64,000 bases of DNA from Chitinophagaceae bacterium (lineage in GTDB: Bacteria > Bacteroidota > Bacteroidia > Chitinophagales > Chitinophagaceae). The position numbers and the translations under genes were made by a program. The DNA is taken from NCBI GenBank assembly GCA_016786885.1, contig JAEUVO010000055.1, positions 1-64,000 on the forward strand, in the 5' to 3' direction. The notes under the pieces are model-generated. The model was not told the DNA's origin. It saw nothing but the letters and a program-made list of their open reading frames with translations, and ran no database searches. Shown piece after piece: positions 8,781-18,700 of this stretch (the first letter of the stretch is position 1; every line of letters starts with the position of its first letter).

Positions 8781-10163
8781 TTATTTTAAAGCAGGGCTTT
8801 CGAAACCCAGCTTTCTCAAACCCATTTTAATTTCCGTGCAACTCATAAATAATTTCCATAGCAAGCCAGAACGATAATTTTCTATCATTACTATAATAGG
8901 CCCCTGGTCTATTGCTAAGTGTGATGCCGCTACCCAGTTTTTTGTTTCATTAAAAGCATCTGCAAAACCATACTCAGTCCATATTTTATCGCCGAGGTCA
9001 TAATAAAAATGCCGGAGTGCTTTCATTGAATATTCCGGAGTATAAGGAAAGGCACTCAATGCAGCAGTTGGAGAAATGGTACCAAGGTCTTCTGTTGGAG
9101 AGTGTGCTGCATAGCCATTGTAGGTATCGCTGGCAGTCAAACCCCAGTTATTCTCTCCATACCCTTTAAACTGATTGGGATTACGGATACAATGCTCCCT
9201 GTTTATTAATGTATGATTCCTGTTCTGTTCCCAATAATCGGCGTAGTGATCTTTTAATCCCCTGGGATCAAGACCCAGAAAAGAATATTGAGAGAAAAAG
9301 AGCGGCCCGCCATAATCAAATCCCAATGGAAGTTTGATACCATAATATTCTTTTCCATTCTTAAAGAAATTACTTTCCGCCCACCCCCGATGATACACTG
9401 CAGGGCTTACCTTGTATTTTTCATGTGGTGATGATGCGGCGAGTATATACATAATCAGGCATTCATTGAATCCCCGGACAGGGAAATTCATCGCCCATCC
9501 ATTATTAGGGCTCCAATGCCAATACAACACTTCTTGTCCACCATTTGTGAACCAGTTCCACTCAATATCGGGCCACATCCAGTTGATGCGGTTGCGTAAC
9601 TCTTTTTCCGTTTCATTATCACCATTAAAATATTGACGAACACAAAGTAACCCCTGGAACAAATAAGAACTTTCAACCAGGTCTGCACCATCATCCTTGC
9701 GACTGAAAGGAATTGTTTTTCCCGTTGCTCCATCCATCCAGTGAGGGAATACACCGTGATAAGATTCGGCTTTCAATAAAAAATTGACCATCTTCAACAA
9801 AAACTTTGCGGCAGTATCCCTTTTAATCCATTTTCTTTCTACTGCTACAATCACACTCATAACGCCAAAGCCAGTGCCTCCGGTAGTTACCGTTTCATGT
9901 CCATATCCAAAACTGACATTACTTCTTTCCCTTGCCATACCACTAACGGGATGAGCAAAATCCCAGAAATAACGGAAAGTTTGTCGCTGTACAACATCCA
10001 ACAATGCTGAGTCAGAGAGATTTGGCTGAATGCCAACGACCGGAATACCTGTGGCAGGTTTTGCATCTGTTTTTTTCTGGGCTAACAATGTTATTGATAA
10101 GAATACACTAATAAATGCCGGCAATACTTTTTGTAAAACAGTTACAAGTTCATTTTTCCTCAT
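8781..10163 (-). CDS. GH144-type endo-beta-1,2-glucanase-like protein, copy 2
   Basis: 460 residues with an N-terminal signal ending near residue 30 (ISVFLSITLLAQ) and the complete glycoamylase-like domain: QTFRYFWDFAHPVSGMARER, KDDGADLVESSYLFQGL, YWHWSPNNGWAMNFPVRG and AIDQGPIIVMIENYRSGLLW. It is closely similar to copy 3 in the FWDFAHPVSGMARER region, while copy 1 has FWHGAHPYSGLALER, so the three have diverged and may differ in chain-length preference. Gaps are 33 bp to the CHU_C gene and 18 bp to the phosphoesterase gene. Role: cleavage of beta-1,2-linked glucan or gluco-oligosaccharides, by family. Confidence 0.88.
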   Translation of the reverse strand: MRKNELVTVLQKVLPAFISVFLSITLLAQKKTDAKPATGIPVVGIQPNLSDSALLDVVQRQTFRYFWDFAHPVSGMARERSNVSFGYGHETVTTGGTGFGVMSVIVAVERKWIKRDTAAKFLLKMVNFLLKAESYHGVFPHWMDGATGKTIPFSRKDDGADLVESSYLFQGLLCVRQYFNGDNETEKELRNRINWMWPDIEWNWFTNGGQEVLYWHWSPNNGWAMNFPVRGFNECLIMYILAASSPHEKYKVSPAVYHRGWAESNFFKNGKEYYGIKLPLGFDYGGPLFFSQYSFLGLDPRGLKDHYADYWEQNRNHTLINREHCIRNPNQFKGYGENNWGLTASDTYNGYAAHSPTEDLGTISPTAALSAFPYTPEYSMKALRHFYYDLGDKIWTEYGFADAFNETKNWVAASHLAIDQGPIIVMIENYRSGLLWKLFMSCTEIKMGLRKLGFESPALK

Positions 10164-10181
10164 AAAAAAAGTTGATAGTCA

Positions 10182-11060
10182 TTAATTACTGTTGTTCTTT
10201 CCTTTTTTCTTCATGATCAATACCGCCAGTACCGGGAAATGATCAGAAGGGTATTTCATATCATAGGAATCTGTAATAGTTGCAAATTTTTTTACTCTCC
10301 AATCATTTCCTTTTGAAATAAAAATATAATCGATACATCCGGCTGGTTTTTTCAAGAACTGAAATCCATTCCATGTATCAATGCCTCCATAGGACGGTTG
10401 CTCAGAAATGTTTCTTGCATTATTCATAGCAGATGCTACATGTATTACCGGTTCCTCATTCGGACGGGCATTTAAATCTCCCATAAAAATCACCGGATAG
10501 TTTTTCCTTCTGTTCAGGCTGTCAATCACTTTCATGATCAGTTTTGCTGATTCAGTCCTTGCTAACTCACTTTGATGATCAAAATGGGTATTTACAATCC
10601 AAAATAATTTGTTTGTTTTTTTACTCTGAAACAATCCATAAGTACATACCCTGTTAATATTAGCACCCCACCCTTTTGAAACCGTATCAGGTGTCGGAGA
10701 CAACCAAAAAGTTGTCTGCTGCTTTACGTCAAACTTCCTGGTATCAAAAAAAATAGCACTGTATTCACCTTTTTCTTTCCCATCATCACGGCCAACACCA
10801 ATATGCTGATAATTCTGCAGTTCCTGTTTAATAAACAAAAGTTGGTGATGCATGACTTCCTGTGTTCCGATAAAATCGGGCTCATAAAATTTCATCAGGC
10901 CGGTTACTTTCTCCTTACGGACATCCCATCGGTTTTCACCATCAGAAGCAACGTCTAACCGGATGTTATAAGACATAGCAGTAATTTCCTGCTGGGCATA
11001 TCCTGAGAACTGTATATATATAGTCAGCAACAGCAGGCAATATTTATGTCTGTTTCCCAA
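10182..11060 (-). CDS. Secreted endonuclease/exonuclease/phosphatase (EEP) fold protein
   Basis: I place the start at TTG 11060, preceded by AAAAAAAGGAAAA, because it gives a clean signal peptide (GNRHKYCLLLLTIYIQFSGYA) and avoids overlap; the frame stays open to another TTG at 11108, which would overlap the upstream GH144 gene by 26 bp. No ATG fits. EEP motifs are complete: AMSYNIRLD, DFIGTQEV (metal-binding Glu), NTHFDHQ, FMGDLNARPNEEP and the C-terminal SDHFPVLA. The family includes nucleases, inositol phosphatases and sphingomyelinases. Lying between two GH144 genes, it may remove phosphodiester-linked substituents from the glycan, for example phosphoglycerol; this is inference. Confidence 0.82.
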   Translation of the reverse strand: MGNRHKYCLLLLTIYIQFSGYAQQEITAMSYNIRLDVASDGENRWDVRKEKVTGLMKFYEPDFIGTQEVMHHQLLFIKQELQNYQHIGVGRDDGKEKGEYSAIFFDTRKFDVKQQTTFWLSPTPDTVSKGWGANINRVCTYGLFQSKKTNKLFWIVNTHFDHQSELARTESAKLIMKVIDSLNRRKNYPVIFMGDLNARPNEEPVIHVASAMNNARNISEQPSYGGIDTWNGFQFLKKPAGCIDYIFISKGNDWRVKKFATITDSYDMKYPSDHFPVLAVLIMKKKGKNNSN

Positions 11061-11082
11061 TTTTCCTTTTTTTATTTCGGTT

Positions 11083-12759
11083 CTATAAATAGGGGGCGGA
11101 AAAACCAAGCCGCCTCATTCCATTTTTTATTTCGGGAGCACTGGTAAACAAATTCCACAACAATCCACTGCGATGGTTTTCTATCATTACAATTATCGGC
11201 CCCTGGTCTATTGCCAAAGTAGATGAAGCAAACCATGGGTCGCTCAATTTATAAGAATCATAAAAACCATAATTACCCCAGAGTTTATCACCCAGTTTAT
11301 AATAAAAGAATTTCAACGCTGCCATAGATTCAGCAGGAGTAAATGGGAAAGATGATAAAGCAGCAGTAGGAGTTATTACTCCTTTATCATTAGAAGGGCT
11401 GTGAGCCTGGTAATAAGATGGTGCCGGACCATCACTGGCCGTAAGTCCCCATGTTTGGGCACTATAACCGTACCAGCCAAGCGGATTCAATTTACAATAC
11501 TCATAGTTAATCTTAGTATGATTAACTGTTTGGTTTTGATAATTTGCATAGGCATCACTCAATCCATTGGGATTAATACCCAAAAAAGAGTAATGCTCAA
11601 AAAATAGAGGCCCGCCATAAGGAGATCCAAGCGGAAGCTGATAACCATAGTAAGTATTATTATTCATCATTCCACCGTTACTGGCCCATCCGTTATCATA
11701 AACTATTTTAGGTATTGAATCTGTTCTGGAAGAAGAAGCCAGAACATACACAATCAATCCCTCATTCCAGCCTTTGATCTGATGATTCATTATCCAACCT
11801 TTATCGGGACTCCAATGCCAGTACAATACATTTTGATTATTTTGCCTGAACCAGTTCCACTCTACACCGTCCCAAATTAAATTGATCTTTGTACGCAATT
11901 CCGTTTCTATAGCATCTGCCCCGTCAAAATATTGCCGGGCAGTTATAAGTCCTTCCAGCAGAAAAGAAGTTTCTACCAAATCAGCCCCGTTATCATTGGT
12001 ACTGAAAGGCTGTGTAATTCCGGTTGAACCATATATCCAATGAGAAAAGACTCCGTGATAGCGGGTACAGTTGTTAATCAGGAAATTGGTAATCATCAGC
12101 ACCCTGTCTCTTCCTTGTTGCCTTGTAATAAATCCACGATGAACTGCAGCAACAATTGCCATAATGCCAAAACCAGTTCCGCCTGTTGTTACTGTCTCGG
12201 CGCTGCTGTTTCTTTCTCTGGCCATTCCACTAGTCGGATGCCCGAAATCCCAAAAGTATTTAAAGGTTTGTTGCTGCACTTTATCCAACAGCTGGTTATC
12301 AGTAAGGAGAGGAAATTTATCCGAGGAATCAAGTTGTGTTAATAAAGAGAATGCTGTGGGGCTGAATAAAATTCCTCCTTTTGTAGATTTTAGACTTGTG
12401 TTTGCTGTCAGGCTATATTTTGTCAGGTAATTTAATGGCGCTGTTGGTTGCAACACAAGCACACTATCTCCGTTCTGGTAAGTAACGTTATAGCTACCTC
12501 CATTAAAGTTAATGCCCGCCGAAACTGAGCTTCTTTCGATAGCAACCGGAAATTTTAATTTGATTAATGGTGTAGTGCTTATGTTTTTATATTCTGTTAA
12601 ACTAAGTATCCCGTTAACTTCCCAATTCGTTATAAGGAAATTTGCCGGCGGAGTGGGCGGAGGAGGCGCAGGTGATTCCTTTTCTCCGCAACTACCAATG
12701 ATAATTGTCAGAAATAAAACAAATGGCAGGTAATTAATACCTTTTTTCATCTTTGTCAT
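11083..12759 (-). CDS. GH144-type endo-beta-1,2-glucanase-like lipoprotein with Ig-like N-domain, copy 3
   Basis: 558 residues. A lipoprotein signal (lipobox IIIGSC, Cys near residue 24) and a Pro-rich linker lead into an SbsA/Big_5-like Ig domain (about 40-150), followed by the glycoamylase-like domain with QTFKYFWDFGHPTSGMARER, NDNGADLVETSFLLEGL, YWHWSPDKGWIMNHQ and AIDQGPIIVMIENHRSGLLW. It differs from copies 1 and 2 by its lipid anchor and extra domain, so it is probably the surface- or outer-membrane-bound endo-enzyme while the others act in the periplasm. In DDGAD the first Asp is Asn (NDNGAD). ATG 12759 or ATG 12750 could be the start. Confidence 0.88.
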   Translation of the reverse strand: MTKMKKGINYLPFVLFLTIIIGSCGEKESPAPPPPTPPANFLITNWEVNGILSLTEYKNISTTPLIKLKFPVAIERSSVSAGINFNGGSYNVTYQNGDSVLVLQPTAPLNYLTKYSLTANTSLKSTKGGILFSPTAFSLLTQLDSSDKFPLLTDNQLLDKVQQQTFKYFWDFGHPTSGMARERNSSAETVTTGGTGFGIMAIVAAVHRGFITRQQGRDRVLMITNFLINNCTRYHGVFSHWIYGSTGITQPFSTNDNGADLVETSFLLEGLITARQYFDGADAIETELRTKINLIWDGVEWNWFRQNNQNVLYWHWSPDKGWIMNHQIKGWNEGLIVYVLASSSRTDSIPKIVYDNGWASNGGMMNNNTYYGYQLPLGSPYGGPLFFEHYSFLGINPNGLSDAYANYQNQTVNHTKINYEYCKLNPLGWYGYSAQTWGLTASDGPAPSYYQAHSPSNDKGVITPTAALSSFPFTPAESMAALKFFYYKLGDKLWGNYGFYDSYKLSDPWFASSTLAIDQGPIIVMIENHRSGLLWNLFTSAPEIKNGMRRLGFSAPYL

Positions 12760-12790
12760 TTTCAGAATACCTAATTTTCATTCTTAACTT

Positions 12791-14260
12791 CTAAAATACC
12801 AATGTCGCTATAGAATGCGGCCTTGCCTTCACTTCAGCTGCTTTACCATTGATCCATAAATAATATGGAAATGACTGATTGCCCTGATTCATCACTATCA
12901 CTACTGTCTTTCCATCCTCATTACGAAAAGCAGTTGTCAGCAATTGGCTGCGGCTGGCTGCAGCACTGATACGCTTTGCCCCTGGCTGTATAAACTTGGA
13001 AAAATGTCCTATATAGTAATAGGCGTTGGTGTAGATCAACCGGCCGGTCTTTGTGTCGCCATGCACCGGTGCAAAACAAAAATTCTGTACATGGTTAGGG
13101 CCTCCCGTTTCATCTAAAATAATATTCCAGTCGGTAAACCCTACCATACCGTTATTATAATCATTGATCATGCTGCGGCCATATTCTTCTCCCAGCACCC
13201 ATGCATTGTAACGGCTGGCATTAAAACTCTCAGCACAACCTTCCGTAAAGAAAATATTTTTATCAGGAAACGCCTCATACACTCTCTTCAGGTTTTCATA
13301 CATGGGTATGCCGCCACTCCAGTCTTCATACCAGTGAAAGCCAATGCCCCAGGCATATTTGGCTGCTTCGGGGTCATCAAAATAGGTTTGTGCCCGTTGA
13401 TAGATCAGGTCACGGTTATGGTCCCATACAATGATCTTCTTATCCTTCAATCCTTCTTTTTCCATTGTGGGGCCCAAATGATTTTTCAAAAAATCTCTTT
13501 CCTCTTCAGCTGTATATATACAACTCTCCCAGCGTTGTGTAGCCATTGGCTCGTTCTGCACACTGATGCCCCAGACCGGAATCCCTTCCTTTTCATACTC
13601 CTTGATGAATTTAGTATAATACATCGCCCAGCTATTATAAAAATCTGGTTTTAGCTTACCTCCATGCAGCATATCATTATTATCTTTCATCCATGCCGGT
13701 GGACTCCAGGGGCTAGCAAAAAAATTCAATTTACCTCCTGCAGCTTTCATCGCTTCCTTGATAAACGGAATCTTATATTTTCTGTCATGTTCAATATTGA
13801 ATGTTTTTAGATCCTTATCGTTATCCGCTACATAAGTGTACATATCGCTGCTGAAATCACAGCTGTTGATATTTGTTCTGGCCACCGTGTAACCAATCCC
13901 TTTTTCTTTATCGAAAAAGGCTTGCAGCACTTCTTGTTGTTTATCCTTTGGAAGTTTATAAAAAGTTTCGGCAGATGCATCAGTAAGTGCTGCCCCGGTA
14001 CCAAAGTAGGTCTGAAAGGTTTTGCCCGGATCAACAAAAACACAGATCTCTGTTTCTTTCGGCTGACCCATATCCTTAAATACCAGTGTATCTGTCACCG
14101 ATAAACGATAGGCAGTACTATCGGCTGTAGTATATACTATAACCTTTTTCCCATCCGTAGAAAATGAAACAGGAGAAGAAGAACTGACATTTTTTTCTTT
14201 TTTGCTATCTGAACAGGAGAATAGCCCAAGCGTAGTAATAACAACAAATATTTTTTTCAT
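12791..14260 (-). CDS. GH30 family glycosidase lipoprotein, copy 1
   Basis: 489 residues. Lipoprotein signal with lipobox GLFSC (Cys16). A (beta/alpha)8 barrel follows, with the family opening TYFGTGAALTDASAETF, the acid/base Glu in GISVQNEPMA (near residue 230) and the nucleophile Glu in IFFTEGCAES (near 330), then a C-terminal beta-sandwich ending in RPHSIATLVF. GH30 members of Bacteroidota PULs include endo-beta-1,6-glucanases and beta-glucosidase or glucosylceramidase-like enzymes. Both catalytic residues are present. It is 31 bp downstream-adjacent to GH30 copy 2's operon partner genes and precedes GH144 copy 3. A beta-1,6- or beta-glucan role is inferred from the neighbours. Confidence 0.9.
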   Translation of the reverse strand: MKKIFVVITTLGLFSCSDSKKEKNVSSSSPVSFSTDGKKVIVYTTADSTAYRLSVTDTLVFKDMGQPKETEICVFVDPGKTFQTYFGTGAALTDASAETFYKLPKDKQQEVLQAFFDKEKGIGYTVARTNINSCDFSSDMYTYVADNDKDLKTFNIEHDRKYKIPFIKEAMKAAGGKLNFFASPWSPPAWMKDNNDMLHGGKLKPDFYNSWAMYYTKFIKEYEKEGIPVWGISVQNEPMATQRWESCIYTAEEERDFLKNHLGPTMEKEGLKDKKIIVWDHNRDLIYQRAQTYFDDPEAAKYAWGIGFHWYEDWSGGIPMYENLKRVYEAFPDKNIFFTEGCAESFNASRYNAWVLGEEYGRSMINDYNNGMVGFTDWNIILDETGGPNHVQNFCFAPVHGDTKTGRLIYTNAYYYIGHFSKFIQPGAKRISAAASRSQLLTTAFRNEDGKTVVIVMNQGNQSFPYYLWINGKAAEVKARPHSIATLVF

Positions 14261-14278
14261 ATAACTAATATTAAAAAA

Positions 14279-15709
14279 TCACCAAACATAAGTACCCACA
14301 GTAGCACCAGTTAAAGAAGTAACTGCCCATTTACCTTTATACTTAATATTAAAAGAGGTACTGCTGCCACTGTCATTCAATACTATCAGCACTTTCTTAC
14401 CATCAGGTCTTACAAAAGCTACACTATGCAAGCTTACTCCAGTAGTGCTGGCAATACGAACAGAACCAGCTGGCACAAATTTCGAAGCATGTGCAATGAT
14501 ATAATAGCCGACATTTCTGTTTACTACGGATGCATTGATAGTTACTGCTCCTTTACACTCGGTACACCCTCCCGGTGTATGTGGTCCATAAGAAGGATCA
14601 TTGGCAAGATTCCACTCCAGCGCAATTTTACTCCAGTTGCGCATTGAACCAATAATGACATTTTTCAAATGCCATTTCAAATCGCCATCAAAACTTCCGT
14701 TAGCCCCCGTCCATTGCTCTGTGAAATAAAGGTTTTTATCAGGATGCGCTGCTTTTACTCCGGACAGAGCTCCAATCTCGCCTGCATACAAATGAAAAGC
14801 AGAGCCATCAATAAAAGGTTTAGCAGCAGCGTCGTTCAAAATAGATATGGGATAATTAGGATTATCACAATTATGATCCCATACAATGATCTTTGTAGTA
14901 ATACCGGCTGCCTGGAATGCAGGACCTAAATGATTTTTAATAAAATCAGCCTGCTCAGTTGCAGACATCACCATACTGGGATTATTACCACCATGCTGGG
15001 GTTCGTTTTGCGGGGTAATGGCATCAACCCTGATTCCCTTTGCTGTCATCGCCTGAATATATTTTACAAAATACTGAGCATATACGCTGTAATATTGAGA
15101 TTGGAGGTTCCCTCCAATAGAACTGCCGTTATTTTTCATCCATACAGGTGCACTCCATGGTGAACCCATTATTTTGATTTGTGGATTTATAGTAAGTATC
15201 TGTTTTAATACCGGAATAAGATCAACGGTATCTAATGATAAACTGAAATTGGCCAGTGTCGGATCAGTTTGCCCCGCAGGCATATCATCATAGCTAAAAA
15301 CAGAAGCACTTAAATCTGAGGCGCCAATACTAATTCTCAGGTAACTAATACCAATTGCGTCTGTACCATTACCGAATAATTCAGTCAGCAAAGAAGACTT
15401 TGACGGGGCATCCATTTGGTTAATTAAAGTGGCGCTGCCCCCGGTTAACGTATAACCGAATCCATCCACTGTCTGAAACTTTGAAGCAGAATCAATCTCA
15501 ATATTGGTAAAATTATTAGCCTCCGTATTAAATGCCAATGAAACAGCTTGTTTTTGCAACAACACAGATTTGTCTCCCTTTGTAACCCAATAATCTATAG
15601 TGGGAACAGGAGTAGTTGGCTCTCCGCCGGAGCCGCTTTTAGAACAGTTGGAAGAAAGCGATACTACCCCTGCCAAAATAAAAACAGATAAGAAAAATTT
15701 AGTCTTCAT
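14279..15709 (-). CDS. GH30 family glycosidase lipoprotein, copy 2
   Basis: 476 residues. Lipoprotein signal MKTKFFLSVFILAGVVSLSSNC with Cys22 and a Ser/Gly-rich tether. The barrel has FQTVDGFGYTLTGGSATLI, MGSPWSAPVWMKNN, the acid/base Glu in AITPQNEPQHGG (near residue 235) and the nucleophile Glu in LYFTEQWTG (near 330); a beta-sandwich follows. It is clearly homologous to the adjacent copy but differs at the active-site loops (QHGGNN against MATQRW), which suggests a different linkage or chain length. The gap to the neighbouring GH30 gene is 18 bp and to the FG-GAP gene 26 bp. It should sit on the outer membrane. Confidence 0.9.
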   Translation of the reverse strand: MKTKFFLSVFILAGVVSLSSNCSKSGSGGEPTTPVPTIDYWVTKGDKSVLLQKQAVSLAFNTEANNFTNIEIDSASKFQTVDGFGYTLTGGSATLINQMDAPSKSSLLTELFGNGTDAIGISYLRISIGASDLSASVFSYDDMPAGQTDPTLANFSLSLDTVDLIPVLKQILTINPQIKIMGSPWSAPVWMKNNGSSIGGNLQSQYYSVYAQYFVKYIQAMTAKGIRVDAITPQNEPQHGGNNPSMVMSATEQADFIKNHLGPAFQAAGITTKIIVWDHNCDNPNYPISILNDAAAKPFIDGSAFHLYAGEIGALSGVKAAHPDKNLYFTEQWTGANGSFDGDLKWHLKNVIIGSMRNWSKIALEWNLANDPSYGPHTPGGCTECKGAVTINASVVNRNVGYYIIAHASKFVPAGSVRIASTTGVSLHSVAFVRPDGKKVLIVLNDSGSSTSFNIKYKGKWAVTSLTGATVGTYVW

Positions 15710-15735
15710 ACATTTTAGAATAATACTATTAGTAA

Positions 15736-18700
15736 CTACTCGTTAGGCTTCAAAAAGACCAGCTCTTTATTATTACGGGCTATCAGCATGATCTTCTTAT
15801 TCCCTGCCGTATTAAGCCATTTAATATCTCTTGCTTCACCAAAAAAAGAAGGGATAGTTGTATTGTAAGTAAATCCCTCGCCAGCTGTACTATGAGAAAA
15901 AAAAGTTGGTAACAATGCATCATAACGTCCCTCGTAAGGGATCACTCCATAGAAGTTTCCGGCGCCAATATAAACACCCTCCTTTCCCGGAACAGCCGGA
16001 GCAAAAGTCATAACCGGAGCTAATTGCAGCTCTGCTGGTAATACCTCTTTTTTGAAATTTCCTTTCCCATCATTAATAAAACAAGAAGAGCCAAGTGTTT
16101 CTGCAGTCAATGTTATATAATCTTTGAACAAATCAAAGAACATATAATCAACTGTTTTACCGGCCACTTCGCTGTACGTCAAATAAGCTTTTTTCAATAC
16201 CGGCAATGGTCTTTCCAGTTCATCTTTAGCCAGGAAAGTATACTCTTTCCCATTTACAGTATAACACATTATCTGCTCTGTTGATCCGTTAAGATCAAAA
16301 TCCTTGACATAGAGTTTCAATGGCCCGTTCTTACCCGCATACAACTTTGAATTATGTCCCCAATTACCTGCAAGTATATCTGTAAAGCCATCGCCATTCA
16401 CATCTGTGGCATAAATTGTTTGCCAGAGACCGGTAGATTGCGGGATATCTTTTGCTGTAAATATGCCCTTATTATTAATAAATATCATTACCGGCATCCA
16501 TTCTCCTGTAACAATAATATCCTGCCAGCCATCTTTATTTACATCCGCAAACGAAGCTGTTGTTACCAATCCAACTGATTTTAATGGAATAATATTATCA
16601 CCAGCATAGCTAAACTTGCCTTTTCCATCATTGATCATCAGGTAAGACGTTTGTGGGATGCCATAAGCAGCAGAGCTGGCCAGGTTACCTATAAAAATAT
16701 CAGTATCTCCGTCATTATCCGCATCCCCTGCTGCTACGCAGGATTTATTTTCATACCGTTGTGTAAACGAACCTGCAGCTTTGATGAATCTGCCTTTTCC
16801 ATTATTAATATATAACCGGTCCTCCTGCGAAAGAGCATTGGCACGGGGCTCGTTACCACCGCTGACAACATACAGATCAAGTGAGCCATCGCCATTTGCA
16901 TCAAAGAATACAGCATCTACATCCTCGCAAATAGCATCTGCACCAAATACTGCTGTATCAGAGGCTATAAATGATCCATTTGCCTGTTGAATCATTAATG
17001 CCCCCGGTTGGTATTTGGCACCACAGGCATAAAAATCATCTAACCCATCAGCGTTTACATCGCCTACTGCAATTTTGGGACCCCGTGTAGATAAAGCATG
17101 CGGTATCAGGTATTGCACATTAAAGTCAACAAATTCATTCTCCTTGTGTCTCCAGTTACAGGTAATATCTTGAGTCACATCAGTAAATAATGAAGCAGGT
17201 TGCTTAAAATAGGCGGCATAATCAAAAATGCCGGCTGCGTCTTTCTGCAAAAAACTAATGGACTTATTTGCAGAAATATTTTTTATGGTTTGTGATCTCT
17301 GGTTCGGCCAGATCACCAGGATGCTGTCTACTGTTGCAATTGAATCTAATCCGAAATGTAATCTGGTATCACAAGATGACTGGAAACCTCTTGTAAGCAT
17401 TAATTGCTGATACTGTATTTTATTTCCGGTAAACAAGTATGCTTTTGCGCCAAGGCCAAAGCTGTTCAGGCTATCTCCTTTGAAAGAAAGAGATATATAA
17501 TTTTTCCCGGGTGCATTATTTTTCAGCACCGCCGCTTTCGCATTAATACAATTGATAACAAGATCCAGGTCGCCATCATTGTCAAGGTCAGCATACGCTG
17601 AGCCATTAAAGTATCCTTTCATTTTAGCAGTACCCCATTCATCACTCACTTCTTTAAAAGAATAATTCCCGTCTCCTTTAAATAAAAAGGGGTGAGAGCT
17701 GCCATCTGGCATGGCTTCAATTGATTCTTCGTCAAACTTATCTGTTTGATCCATGCCTTTTGATTTTAGGTCAGAAACGAACCTGACATAATCCAGGTCA
17801 ACCGGACGCTTTACTATACCACTTGATATAAACAAGTCTTTATTCCCGTCATTGTCAAAATCAGCAAAAAGTGGTGCCCAGCTCCAGTCTGTTGCAGATA
17901 TACCGCTCATCAGGGATATTTCACTAAAACTGCTTCCGTTCCCATTATTTCTTTGCAGGCAATTTTTGGAGTACTGGTGCTGATATCCCTGTATCTCCAA
18001 TTTTACTTTATAGATATCGGGATTCTCATCACTCCCATATGTTTTTAAGATTTTTTCGTCCGGCGGCAGCATATCAACTGTTACCACATCCAGCTGCCCA
18101 TCATTATTATAATCGGCAACATCATTTCCCATACTAAAGCGGCTATAATGATTAAAATGCTTAGCACCACTTTCGGCGAATGTACCATTGCCATTATTAA
18201 TGTAGTAATAATCATTCTCATGAAAATCATTTCCTATATAAATATCCTCCCAGCCATCATTATTAATGTCAGCTATAGCAATTCCCAAACCATAACCAAG
18301 ATTACTCTGATAGATTCCTGCTTCCTTTGAAACATCAATAAACTTGCCGCTTACATTCACATCATTACGGTAAAGAATATCTCCCGATAAGGAATCATAT
18401 CTTTTACGGTTATTCGTATCAACTATATTGGAATGAGGGTGGTGTGATTGATTCAGTACATAGCAATCAAGATCTCCATCATGATCAAAGTCAAAGAATG
18501 CTGTCTGGGTAGTAAGGCCGGAGTAATTAAGTCCGTAATCTGCACTTTTCTCTGTAAAAGTGCTATTACCATTATTAATGAAAAGCTCATTATGCCCTTT
18601 TAATTCATACTTATTATTGACTGAGCTTACATAGATATCAAGAAAGCCATCGCCATTTACATCAGCCATTGAAACACCGGTGCACCAGTCAGATTTACCC

